Assembly: GCF_003860405.1 (NCBI RefSeq)
Contig: NZ_CP034170.1
Coordinates: 1,364,001 to 1,428,000, forward strand
Source of the DNA: Nakamurella antarctica
GTDB lineage: Bacteria > Actinomycetota > Actinomycetes > Mycobacteriales > Nakamurellaceae
DNA length: 64,000 nucleotides
Reading direction: 5' to 3'
Shown: positions 48,068-56,377 of the stretch, one piece after another
Layout of the letters: the number at the start of each line of letters is the position of its first letter
Numbering within the stretch: the first letter of the stretch is position 1
Notes under the pieces: generated by a model
Told to the model about the DNA's origin: nothing
Database searches by the model: none
What the model saw: the letters and a program-made list of their open reading frames with translations, nothing else
Program-made: the position numbers and the translations under genes

Positions 48068-48126
48068 AGCTGCGTTGGCAACGCTGCGTTGGCAAGCTGC
48101 GTTGGCAAGCTGCGTTGGCAAGCTGC
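48068..48126. repeat. Tandem array of a 13-bp unit
   Basis: AGCTGCGTTGGCA occurs at 48068-48080, 48095-48107 and 48108-48120; 48081-48094 is a 14-bp variant (ACGCTGCGTTGGCA) and a partial unit ends the array. The unit length and number rule out CRISPR. Confidence 0.88.
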
Positions 48127-48140
48127 TCAGCGGGCTTCGT

Positions 48141-48166
48141 GGCAGCGTTTCCGCGGAAGCGCTGCC
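48141..48166. repeat. 26-bp near-perfect palindrome, copy 2
   Basis: GGCAGCG-TTTCCGCGGAAG-CGCTGCC reads the same on both strands except for one position pair (T/G). It extends the 16-bp core of copy 1 by matching arms. Confidence 0.85.
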
Positions 48167-48244
48167 ACAGAGCATTTCTCCCATGCGCAATGCGCAATGC
48201 GGTCAAGGAAACAACTCGACCGCGAATTAACCCCTAGTAGCCGC

Positions 48245-48290
48245 CAGCAGCCGGCTGCCGTCAGGCTGGCCAGCAGTCGGCTGCCGTCAG
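48245..48290. repeat. 20-bp direct repeat with 26-bp period
   Basis: CAGCAGCCGGCTGCCGTCAG (48245-48264) is repeated at 48271-48290 with one change, followed by further GGCAGTCGGC fragments to about 48315. Confidence 0.85.
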
Positions 48291-48505
48291 TGGCAGTCGG
48301 CGGCCAGCTGCCGACAGGTGTCATGGGCAAAGGGTTTTTCTATAGATTGCTCCGACTTTTTCACATGGTTCTTCTCGTGCACCGTGCATCGTCCGAATGC
48401 GGTCATAGCTAGCGTGACCCACTGCGGCTGAGAAGAAGATGCACGCGTGAGGCTGGAATAGAGGTGGCTCTCATTTCCTGTTTGCGACGCTGTTTTGGAC
48501 GCTGA

Positions 48506-48549
48506 TTGCGACTGTCGGACCCACGATCTACTATCGAACTAATGTTCGA
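48506..48549 (+). promoter_or_regulatory. SOS promoter with LexA box of the HNH-imuB-dnaE2 operon
   Basis: TTGCGA (48506-48511), a 17-bp spacer and TACTAT (48529-48534) form a good promoter. The LexA box TCGAACTAATGTTCGA (48534-48549) overlaps the -10 at the same position as in the imuA' promoter. Both sites share TATCGAACWAATGTTCGA, differing at one base. The predicted 5' leader is about 25 nt and carries GAGGGG before the ATG at 48567. Confidence 0.9.
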
Positions 48550-48566
48550 TTAGAGGGGTGGGGATA

Positions 48567-50075
48567 ATGGCGGAACTGTTGGCGACAGGGTGGGGGCTGG
48601 GAGCTGCCGCAAGTTACGAGGAACACGATGAGGAGTTTCAGTCAGAGCGTTACGAGCAAGGCATCGCGGTTCTGAGCCGCTCTGTTGAAGATACGGAGAG
48701 CCTGACGGTTGACGAGTTAGAGAACCGAATTTGTTCTACCGCGGGGCGTATCGCGGTGGCTACATGCGCGCTACTCATGATGATCGAACGGTTCGACCGC
48801 CTGCAGGGGTGGAGTCAGTGGGGAATGAAATCGTGTGCCCACTGGCTGGCTTGGACCTGCAGCATGTCGCCAGCCACCGCGCGCGAATACGTCAGAGTCG
48901 CTCGGGCGGTCTCACAGTTACCGTTGATTCTTGATGAGTTCGCGCGAGGTGTCCTGTCCTACTCAAAGGTGCGATCTGTCACGCGGGTCGCTGGACGGGT
49001 TGACGAACAGACCTTATTGAATCTGGCTGTTGTGGAAACCGCTAGTCAACTCGAACGCACCGTACGCGGCTTTCGTAAAGCGGATGGTGCCGGGCTTGAT
49101 CAACAGCGCCTTCGACGCGCAAGAGCCTACTGGGATGACGACGGGATGCTCGTGCTGTCTGCTCGTCTACCAGCTGAAGAAGGTGCACTAGTCATGGCGG
49201 CGATTGAGGCGGCAGGCCTTCAGGAATCACAAGGGCCGGGTGCGCAGCATGAGCTTGTGGCGGATTCCGACCGATTAGATCTCAACCACCAGACAATGAG
49301 TGTGGCGGATTCGTTCGTTTCTATGGCCAAATCAGCGTTGAGTGCTGGCCAGACAGAAACCTCAGGTGACGACCGGCAGCTAATAGTGCTACATGTCGGG
49401 CCGGAGGCGTTCTCCTCCCCTGTCGCGCCCCCGGTTGAGGGTTGTTCTACAGAGCGGTCCGCTGACAAGGGGATCTGTCACCTGGATGATGGGCCAGGTT
49501 TAGATACGCCGGCGATGGAGAGATTTGCCTGCGATACCGCAGTGCTGGTGATGATCAAAGGCGCGGCCAAGAACGTGCTGAATGTGGGGCGCAAGGCCAG
49601 AAAAATATCACCAGCGATGCGCAGAGCATTGCGCATTCGCGACGGCGGGTGTCGCTACCCTGGCTGCCATCGACGTACCCACTTGGAGGCTCATCATCTC
49701 ATTCACTGGATGCACGGCGGCCACACGGATCAAGATAACCTGGCGCTGCTCTGCAGGTTTCATCACATGGCAGTTCATGAAGGTGGATTCCGGGTGGTGG
49801 GGAAGCCGACCAGTGGAGGCTGCCTGGGACTAACGTTTTGGCGGCCCGATGGGCAACGTGTGCCGCAGGCTCCCAAACTTTATCCCGGGAGTAATCCAGA
49901 TTTGAATGTCTGCGATGTTTCTCCAGAAAGCCTTAGAGCGGGTGCATTGGGGGAGCCGTTCAGCCTCGTTGACGTAGTCGCGGCAATGACTGATTCCGTG
50001 CTGACCAGAACCGCCCGCCTCGCACATGCGACGGATCACGGCGTTATCGAGCACGTGTCTTTGTCGGTTACGTGA
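48567..50075 (+). CDS. DUF222 / HNH endonuclease (13E12-repeat family type)
   Basis: Protein of 502 residues. The DUF222 domain spans about residues 30-290, including the helical stretch WSQWGMKSCAHWLAWTCSMSPATAREYVRVAR and LTVDELENRI. The HNH nuclease domain is at about 345-420: RDGGCRYPGC, LEAHHLIHWMHGGHTDQDNL, LCRFHHMAVHEGGF, with all Cys/His positions present, so it should be active. The M. tuberculosis 13E12-repeat proteins belong to this group and several are known to have SOS boxes. Here the gene has its own LexA-box promoter and its stop overlaps the imuB start. ATG 48567 is preferred over GTG 48558 for ribosome-site spacing. Confidence 0.9.
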   Translation: MAELLATGWGLGAAASYEEHDEEFQSERYEQGIAVLSRSVEDTESLTVDELENRICSTAGRIAVATCALLMMIERFDRLQGWSQWGMKSCAHWLAWTCSMSPATAREYVRVARAVSQLPLILDEFARGVLSYSKVRSVTRVAGRVDEQTLLNLAVVETASQLERTVRGFRKADGAGLDQQRLRRARAYWDDDGMLVLSARLPAEEGALVMAAIEAAGLQESQGPGAQHELVADSDRLDLNHQTMSVADSFVSMAKSALSAGQTETSGDDRQLIVLHVGPEAFSSPVAPPVEGCSTERSADKGICHLDDGPGLDTPAMERFACDTAVLVMIKGAAKNVLNVGRKARKISPAMRRALRIRDGGCRYPGCHRRTHLEAHHLIHWMHGGHTDQDNLALLCRFHHMAVHEGGFRVVGKPTSGGCLGLTFWRPDGQRVPQAPKLYPGSNPDLNVCDVSPESLRAGALGEPFSLVDVVAAMTDSVLTRTARLAHATDHGVIEHVSLSVT

Positions 50076-51688
50076 TGAACGCCGAAATCTCCCGCACCCG
50101 CACCCTGGTGGTGTGGTGTCCGGATTGGCCTGTTGTCACCGCGTTAAAGCAGGCGGGTAAACACCCCAGTGCGGCCGCAGCAGTGTTCTTGGCCAACAGA
50201 GTGCGCGCTTGCACCGCTGCTGCCCGGTCGGAGGGTGTTTCGATCGGGCAACGTCGACGGGAGGCGCAGTCGCGGTGCCCAGAACTTGTGGTGCTGCATG
50301 CCGATGCTGATCGGGATGCGCGCGAGTTTGAGGCGGTGACTGTACTGGTGGAGTCACTTGCACCCGGAGTAGAGGTGTTGCGCCCCGGAATGATTGCTTG
50401 CCCGGCGCGAGGCCCGGCACGTTTTTTTGGTAGTGAACAAGGCGCCGCGGAAAACATTATCGATGCGGTCGAGTCTCTGGGAGTGGAATGCCGAATCGGG
50501 GTGGCCGACGCACTTTCACCAGCGGTCTTAGCCGCTCGACATTCCAGGATCATCCCGGTGGGGGAATCAGCCCGTTTTTGTGGTGACCTGCCTATTCGTG
50601 AATTAGCAGCCGAATCAGCTATTGCACCGCCAGAGCGTAAAGAACTAGTGAACCTGTTGCAACGCTTGGGGATCACCACGTTTGCAGCCTTTGCTGATCT
50701 ACCCGAATCTAAAGTGGCCACAAGATTCGGCGCCGACGCTGTGGTGGCGCACAGGCTTGCCCAAGGCAAAGCGGAGCGCAGCGTCTCTCGGCGGCACATC
50801 CCAACCGACCTCACAATCGAGCAGGTCTGCGATCCACCGCTGGAGCGGGTCGATACGGCAGCTTTCGCCGCTCGCGCCTTAGCGGAGCGATTCCATCAGG
50901 GCTTGGCGTCAGCGGGGTTGGCCTGTACCCGGCTAACTATCAGTGCCACTACTGAACGGGGCCAGGAACTTTCGCGGACATGGCGGTGCGCGGCCCCGTT
51001 GACACCCGCGGCTACCGCCGACCGAGTGCGGTGGCAACTCGATGGATGGCTTACTGCATCACGCACCGTTGTATCGAATAGTGGTTCATCGGATTTGGGC
51101 GGCCCGGGAGCGATCACCATGCTCACGTTGCATCCGGTGGAAGCAGTGGCCGCCGGGCATATTCAGCACGGGTTGTGGGGTTCATCGGGGGAAGATGACC
51201 AACGAGCGGGATGGGCGTTGGCGCGGATCCAAGGACTGTTAGGGCCGGAATCAGTTTTAAGCCCGCTTGCTTCCGGGGGGCGAAACCTGAGCCAGAGGGT
51301 CGAACTCATCCCTTGGGGCCAAGAGCGTGTTCCCACCAAAGACCCTGCCGCACCCTGGCCGGGGCGGTTGTCTGCACCCTCGCCCACCAGAATCACGGTG
51401 TCGACACCCCCTCGAGACCAACAGATCTCACTGCTGGACACGCACGGCGACACAGTACGAGTCACGCCGCGCGGCATGCTGTCGGCGGAGCCGTCGTGGT
51501 GCTCAGCCGCGACTGGCAAGGTGTCTCGGATCATTGGGTGGGCTGGACCGTGGCTGTTGGATGAACGGTGGTGGGAGAAGAGGAAAGATCCAGTGCTCGC
51601 CAGGCTGCAAGTTTCGTTGGCGACCGGTCCCCCTCTGCTGCTGGCGTTGAGCCAAGTGGGCTGGATAGTAGAAGGAACATACGACTGA
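50075..51688 (+). CDS. imuB: ImuB, inactive Y-family polymerase-like protein
   Basis: Scaffold of the mutasome, 537 residues. The Y-family fold is recognisable, but the catalytic acidic positions of the palm are replaced: the first motif reads LVVWCPDWPVVTA instead of a DxD-type strand. A helix-hairpin-helix region (LLQRLGITTFAAFADLPESKVATRFG) follows at about 190-215. A putative beta-clamp motif QISLLD lies at about residue 449, where mycobacterial ImuB carries QLPLWG. ATG 50075 shares one base with the HNH gene's stop (TGATG); the stop in turn overlaps dnaE2. Translational coupling through the three genes is likely. Confidence 0.9.
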   Translation: MNAEISRTRTLVVWCPDWPVVTALKQAGKHPSAAAAVFLANRVRACTAAARSEGVSIGQRRREAQSRCPELVVLHADADRDAREFEAVTVLVESLAPGVEVLRPGMIACPARGPARFFGSEQGAAENIIDAVESLGVECRIGVADALSPAVLAARHSRIIPVGESARFCGDLPIRELAAESAIAPPERKELVNLLQRLGITTFAAFADLPESKVATRFGADAVVAHRLAQGKAERSVSRRHIPTDLTIEQVCDPPLERVDTAAFAARALAERFHQGLASAGLACTRLTISATTERGQELSRTWRCAAPLTPAATADRVRWQLDGWLTASRTVVSNSGSSDLGGPGAITMLTLHPVEAVAAGHIQHGLWGSSGEDDQRAGWALARIQGLLGPESVLSPLASGGRNLSQRVELIPWGQERVPTKDPAAPWPGRLSAPSPTRITVSTPPRDQQISLLDTHGDTVRVTPRGMLSAEPSWCSAATGKVSRIIGWAGPWLLDERWWEKRKDPVLARLQVSLATGPPLLLALSQVGWIVEGTYD

Positions 51689-54600
51689 TGGGCTGGCACA
51701 ACCCACCGGTGCCGTGGACCGAACTTGAGCGGGCGCTCTCTGGTCGCGCCCCGAAACCTGATGCCGCTGCAGCCATCCATCGAGAGCCAGCGGCGCTGGT
51801 GGCGGTTCCAGCGCTGGTTGAAGATTCACGGCCAACGAAACCATCTTGGCCAGAGTCCCGAGTGCCGTATGCGGAGTTGCATTGTCACTCAGCCTTCAGC
51901 TTTTTAGACGGCTCCTCATCCCCGGAAAGCCTTATCGAAGAAGCGGTTCGGCTGGATCTGGACGCCATTGCCATCACCGACCACGACGGGTTCTACGGCG
52001 TTGTTCGCTTTGCACAGGCAGCGGCTGAAGCTGGCATGAAAGTGCTCTACGGGGCTGAACTTTCGTTGGGATTAACCGAACCGCAAATGGGGATTTCTGA
52101 CCCGGTCGGTACCCATCTATTGATTTTGGCGCGAGGGCAGGAGGGGTATCGACGACTTTCTGAGCAGATCAGTAAAGGTCATATGGACGGCGGTGAAAAG
52201 GGCCGCCCTATTTACGATCTCGATATCCTTGCAGCCGCAGCCCAAGGGCATTGGTTGGTGCTCACGGGTTGTCGTAAGGGCGCCGTTCGACGAGCACTAC
52301 GAACCGCGGGGACAGTCGCAGCTGGTAACGAAATCGATGCTCTTACAGCCCGTTTCGGCCACGACAATGTGATGGTTGAGTTGACGACCCACCAGTTGCC
52401 CACCGACGATGAAGACAACGACGCGTTGGCTGAGTTGGCTGCGGAGCGGGGACTACCGGTAGTGGCGACCACCGCAGCTCACTACGCCAACCCGTCTGGC
52501 AGCAGGCTCGCAGCGGCGATGGCGGCGGTGCGGGCGCGGAACAGCTTGGAAGAGGCCGATGGCTACCTTCCATCCGGCCCGACGGCGCATTTGCGCTCCG
52601 GCGCTGAGATGGCACATTTGTTCAGGCGTTATCCCACTGCGGTTGCCAACGCTGCACGGGTGGGCACGGAGTGCGCCTTCGACCTCACGCTAGTGGCGCC
52701 GCAGTTGCCCCCCTTCAAAGTTCCACCAGGCCATAACGAAAACAGCTGGCTACGGGAATTGACCATGATCGGTGCTGCTAGCCGATACGGATCGCCGGAG
52801 ACCAATCCCAGAGCCTTTCAGCAGATCGAAAGGGAACTGCAGGTGATCGAAGGTCTCAACTTTCCCGGCTACTTTCTGATCGTCAACGACATGGTGCGGT
52901 ACTGCAAGGAAAACGACATCCTCTGCCAGGGAAGAGGTTCAGCCGCGAACTCGGCGGTGTGTTACGCATTGGGAATCACCGCCGTCGACGCGGTGCGCTA
53001 TGGGTTGCTTTTCGAGCGGTTCCTTGCGCCCGAACGAGACGGCCCCCCCGACATTGATATCGACATCGAGTCCGATCGCAGGGAGGAAGTGATCCAATAC
53101 GTCTACAACACCTACGATCGCCAGCACGCCGCACAAGTGGCCAACGTCAACACCTATCGTCCGCGGATGGCTGTCCGGGACATGGCGAAAGCTCTGGGGT
53201 ACTCGCCCGGCCAACAGGATGCGTACTCCAAACAGATCGACGGTTGGACGCCATTGCGACAGCAAAGGGGCCCCGAGGCGCAGATTGACATCCCCGTCGA
53301 GGTAATGGATCTGGCGATGCAGGTGCAGGACCTGCCTCGGCACCTGTCTATCCACTCTGGCGGAATGGTGATTTGCGACCGGCCCATTGCCCAAGTCTGC
53401 CCCGTGGAATGGGCCCGGATGAAGGACCGATCGGTGCTGCAATGGGATAAGGACGATTGCGCTGCCATCGGCCTCGTCAAATTCGACATGCTTGGTCTTG
53501 GAATGCTTTCCGCACTGCATTACGCGGTCGATCTCGTCAAAGAGTACGAGGGAGTTGAGGTCGACTTTGCGACTTTGGACCTCGAAGAACCGGCCGTGTA
53601 CGAGATGCTGCAGCGCGCGGACTCGGTGGGAGTCTTTCAAGTTGAATCCCGGGCGCAGATGGCAACCCTGCCCCGACTGAAGCCGCGCCGATTTTACGAC
53701 TTGGTGGTGGAGGTGGCGTTAATTCGGCCCGGGCCGATCCAGGGCAACGCGGTCCACCCCTATATCCGCAGGCGTAACAAACTTGAAGCTGTGACCTACG
53801 ACCACCCAGTGATGGAGAAATCGTTAGAAAAGACCCTAGGAATCCCCATCTTTCAAGAACAACTGATGCAGCTTGCCGTCGATGTCGCCGGTTTCGATGC
53901 GGGGGAGGCCGATCAGCTGCGGCGGGCGATGGGATCCAAAAGGTCGACGGCCAAAATGGAGAAAATGCGAGCGAGGCTGTACGAGGGAATGGCATCGATG
54001 CATGGCATCACTGGCGATATCGCAGACCGCATTTACGAAAGGCTTTTGGCCTTCGCTAATTTCGGGTTTGCCGAATCCCATGCCTTGTCTTTCGCGGCGT
54101 TAGTCTTTTACTCATCGTGGCTGAAACTTCACCACCCCGCGGCGTTTTGTGCCGCGCTGCTACGCGCCCAGCCCATGGGTTTCTACTCGCCGCAGTCCCT
54201 AGTCGCCGATGCAAAGCGACACGGCGTCACGGTGCGCAGACCTGATATCAACGCATCGCTCGCCTACGCGCATCTGGAAATGGACGACGGCGCCCCAGCA
54301 GTCCGACTGGGCTTGAGTGAGGTCCGCACCATCAGCGCGGAGTTAGCAGCAAAAATTGTGGGAGCCCGTGGAAACGGTTACTCCACACTGGACGAGCTCA
54401 CCAGAGCCGTCACCCTCACCAGCGTCCAAGCTGAAGCATTGGCAACCGCGGGCGCCCTCGACCCGCTGACAGCAACGACATCCACAGCAGGAGCAACAGC
54501 AACGGCAGGAGCAACAGCAACAGCAGGAGCGACAGCCGATCGGCGGGGAGCGTTGTGGGGAGCGGGGGCGGCGGCGGGGGACAGGGCAGGCACGCTGCCA

Positions 54601-55053
54601 GGGTCGTTGCTGGGCTTGGACGCCCCATCTCTCCCGGGGATGAGCGACCTGGAATTGACGGTGGCGGATTTATGGGCCACCGGTATTTCGCCCTCTAGCT
54701 ATCCCACCGAATATTCCAGGCCCTATCTCGACGGGATCGGGGTTACCAACGCGGTCGACCTCGCAGCAAAAGAACATGGCACGCGAGTCCTGGTAGCTGG
54801 CATGGTCACGCATCGGCAACGCCCCGCTACGGCCTCGGGAGTCATCTTCATCAACCTCGAAGACGAAACGGGAATGCTCAACGTCATCGTCTCCGTGGGG
54901 TTATGGTCCCGATACCGACGCGTGGCCAGAGGGGCATCGGCGCTGGTAGTTCGTGGAATGGTAGAGCGAGACGGCGGAGCGATGTCGATCGTGGCTGACC
55001 GGATCGCCGCTCTGGATGTCATCGCAGCTACCCCGTCCCGGGATTTCCGATGA
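51688..55053 (+). CDS. dnaE2: Error-prone DNA polymerase DnaE2
   Basis: C-family polymerase for damage-induced mutagenesis, 1121 residues. PHP domain: AELHCHSAFSFLDGSSSPE, ITDHDGFYG. Catalytic core: GRGSAANSAVCYALG and PDIDIDIESDRREE (about 447-460). OB-fold near the C-terminus: RVLVAGMVTHRQRPATASGV. An Ala/Thr/Gly low-complexity insert at about residues 928-965 (coded by 54466-54600) is unusual for the family. ATG 51688 overlaps the imuB stop by one base and matches homologs. The stop overlaps the next gene (ATGA). Confidence 0.95.
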   Translation: MGWHNPPVPWTELERALSGRAPKPDAAAAIHREPAALVAVPALVEDSRPTKPSWPESRVPYAELHCHSAFSFLDGSSSPESLIEEAVRLDLDAIAITDHDGFYGVVRFAQAAAEAGMKVLYGAELSLGLTEPQMGISDPVGTHLLILARGQEGYRRLSEQISKGHMDGGEKGRPIYDLDILAAAAQGHWLVLTGCRKGAVRRALRTAGTVAAGNEIDALTARFGHDNVMVELTTHQLPTDDEDNDALAELAAERGLPVVATTAAHYANPSGSRLAAAMAAVRARNSLEEADGYLPSGPTAHLRSGAEMAHLFRRYPTAVANAARVGTECAFDLTLVAPQLPPFKVPPGHNENSWLRELTMIGAASRYGSPETNPRAFQQIERELQVIEGLNFPGYFLIVNDMVRYCKENDILCQGRGSAANSAVCYALGITAVDAVRYGLLFERFLAPERDGPPDIDIDIESDRREEVIQYVYNTYDRQHAAQVANVNTYRPRMAVRDMAKALGYSPGQQDAYSKQIDGWTPLRQQRGPEAQIDIPVEVMDLAMQVQDLPRHLSIHSGGMVICDRPIAQVCPVEWARMKDRSVLQWDKDDCAAIGLVKFDMLGLGMLSALHYAVDLVKEYEGVEVDFATLDLEEPAVYEMLQRADSVGVFQVESRAQMATLPRLKPRRFYDLVVEVALIRPGPIQGNAVHPYIRRRNKLEAVTYDHPVMEKSLEKTLGIPIFQEQLMQLAVDVAGFDAGEADQLRRAMGSKRSTAKMEKMRARLYEGMASMHGITGDIADRIYERLLAFANFGFAESHALSFAALVFYSSWLKLHHPAAFCAALLRAQPMGFYSPQSLVADAKRHGVTVRRPDINASLAYAHLEMDDGAPAVRLGLSEVRTISAELAAKIVGARGNGYSTLDELTRAVTLTSVQAEALATAGALDPLTATTSTAGATATAGATATAGATADRRGALWGAGAAAGDRAGTLPGSLLGLDAPSLPGMSDLELTVADLWATGISPSSYPTEYSRPYLDGIGVTNAVDLAAKEHGTRVLVAGMVTHRQRPATASGVIFINLEDETGMLNVIVSVGLWSRYRRVARGASALVVRGMVERDGGAMSIVADRIAALDVIAATPSRDFR
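54469..54540. repeat. In-frame microsatellite-like repeat in dnaE2
   Basis: Repeats of GCAACAGCAACAGCAGGA (18-bp period, three imperfect units) encode ATATAG-type peptides. It may expand or contract without loss of frame. Confidence 0.8.
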
Positions 55054-55580
55054 CTTCTGGCACGATCAGAGTTATGAGCGAAGTCTACGAACGCACGTCC
55101 CTGTCCCTGATGATGGCCGACTACGCAGTTGCCGACCAGCTGGGAAAACTCCATGTGGTCGGCGGCAACCTCCAGGTTGTCAATCGCGACCACAACACGG
55201 GAAATACGCAAGCTTTTGCCCTCGTGGTGTCGTTGAGCTCCCCGGTCGAGTTGTTCCAGGAGCAGTATTCCTTTGAAGTGGTGCTCGAGGAGACCAACGG
55301 CACACTGGTGGAACTCGGTACGACGCAGCCGGGCGCTGCCCCCAACGTCGTGCGGTTTGGCCAGACCCTGACGGTAGAAGAACCGAATCTGGGACGGTCC
55401 GGCGCGCCCCGTCGAGCCTTACCGGCCAAGGCCCACATCGTGCTGTACTTCAACAATGGTCTCCCGATGCCCCCGGGTCGCGTCTTGGTATGGCGGGCCA
55501 AACTGGACGGGGAGTCGCGCGATGCTTGGACGCTGCCGTTCTTTGTACCGGCGGCACCCACCGGCCCGGTTTTGGGCTGA
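55050..55580 (+). CDS. DUF6941-like small protein
   Basis: Protein of 176 residues (168 if ATG 55074 is used), predicted all-beta: MMADYAVADQLGKLHVVGGNLQVV, then several strands ending in PPGRVLVWRAKLDGE. The motif ADYA-x-GKL-x-V-x-GG resembles DUF6941, a family of unknown function. The first ATG overlaps the dnaE2 stop by 4 bp, and xthA follows after 8 bp, so it is part of the SOS transcript. Confidence 0.6.
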   Translation: MTSGTIRVMSEVYERTSLSLMMADYAVADQLGKLHVVGGNLQVVNRDHNTGNTQAFALVVSLSSPVELFQEQYSFEVVLEETNGTLVELGTTQPGAAPNVVRFGQTLTVEEPNLGRSGAPRRALPAKAHIVLYFNNGLPMPPGRVLVWRAKLDGESRDAWTLPFFVPAAPTGPVLG

Positions 55581-55588
55581 CTGCCACT

Positions 55589-56377
55589 ATGAAAATTGCA
55601 ACGTGGAATGTGAACTCTGTCAGAGCACGCTTGGACAGAGTGGTGGCCTGGGTCGAGCGAAGCGACGTCGATGTGTTGGCCATTCAGGAAACCAAAGCCG
55701 CCGACGCCAAATTTCCCTATGACAAACTTCGTAGCCTTGGCTACGAAGTTGCCCACCATGGGATCTCCCAGTGGAATGGGGTGGCGCTGCTCTCCCGGGT
55801 GGGGATGACTGACATCCAGATCGGCTTTCCCGACGTGCCTGAATTCGGCGATCCGCCCGTCAAGGAAGCTCGCGCGATCGGAGCACTCTGCGGCGGCGTC
55901 ACGGTCTGGAGCCTGTACGTGCCCAATGGGCGCGCCATCGATGATCCGCACTACTCCTACAAACTCCACTGGCTTGAGACATTGCGACAAAACGGGATCA
56001 CCTGGTTAGAGAAGGATCCAGCCGCGCAAATTGCGCTCTGCGGAGACTTCAATATCGCGCCCACCGACGATGACGTCTGGGACGTAGAGGCGTTTGTGGG
56101 ATCCACCCATGTGACCGCGCCAGAACGGCAAGCGTTCCAGAACTTCGTGGACGCTGGCTTCGCCGATGTGGTGCGCCCCCACACCCCCGGTCCGGGTGTG
56201 TACACCTACTGGGACTACCAGCAGCTCAGATTCCCTAAACGCCAGGGGATGCGAATCGATTTCGCCCTCTGTTCGCCAGCGCTGACGGAGCGAGTGGACA
56301 CTGCCTGGATCGATCGAGACGAACGAAAAGGTGCTGGGGCATCCGACCATGCACCCGTGGTCGTGGAGCTGACGTGA
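55589..56377 (+). CDS. xthA: Exodeoxyribonuclease III / AP endonuclease
   Basis: Cuts DNA at abasic sites and removes 3' blocking groups. 262 residues with all family motifs: MKIATWNVNSVRARL, LAIQETKAAD, WNGVALLSRV, YVPNGR, LCGDFNIAPTDDD, RIDFALCSPAL and GASDHAPVVVEL. ATG 55589 fits the family N-terminus; a long in-frame extension upstream overlaps the DUF6941-like gene. The overlap with the next gene is GTGA. Confidence 0.95.
   Translation: MKIATWNVNSVRARLDRVVAWVERSDVDVLAIQETKAADAKFPYDKLRSLGYEVAHHGISQWNGVALLSRVGMTDIQIGFPDVPEFGDPPVKEARAIGALCGGVTVWSLYVPNGRAIDDPHYSYKLHWLETLRQNGITWLEKDPAAQIALCGDFNIAPTDDDVWDVEAFVGSTHVTAPERQAFQNFVDAGFADVVRPHTPGPGVYTYWDYQQLRFPKRQGMRIDFALCSPALTERVDTAWIDRDERKGAGASDHAPVVVELT

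Larger units (their letters stand above)
47904..48533. other. Repeat-rich intergenic region within the mutasome locus
   Basis: About 630 bp without a credible gene separates imuA' from the HNH gene. It holds two related palindromes, a 13-bp tandem array and a 20-bp direct repeat (listed separately), all between 48045 and 48320, plus a promoter at its right end. Such structure is absent from the other intergenic regions of the window and suggests an old insertion or recombination site. Confidence 0.7.

Noticed and set aside
48068-48126. Short regular repeats resembling a CRISPR array
   Set aside because: Units are contiguous and 13 bp long with no spacers, and no cas genes are present.
51568-51687. 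Upstream extension of dnaE2
   Set aside because: It lies inside imuB; the ATG at 51688 matches homologs and overlaps the imuB stop.
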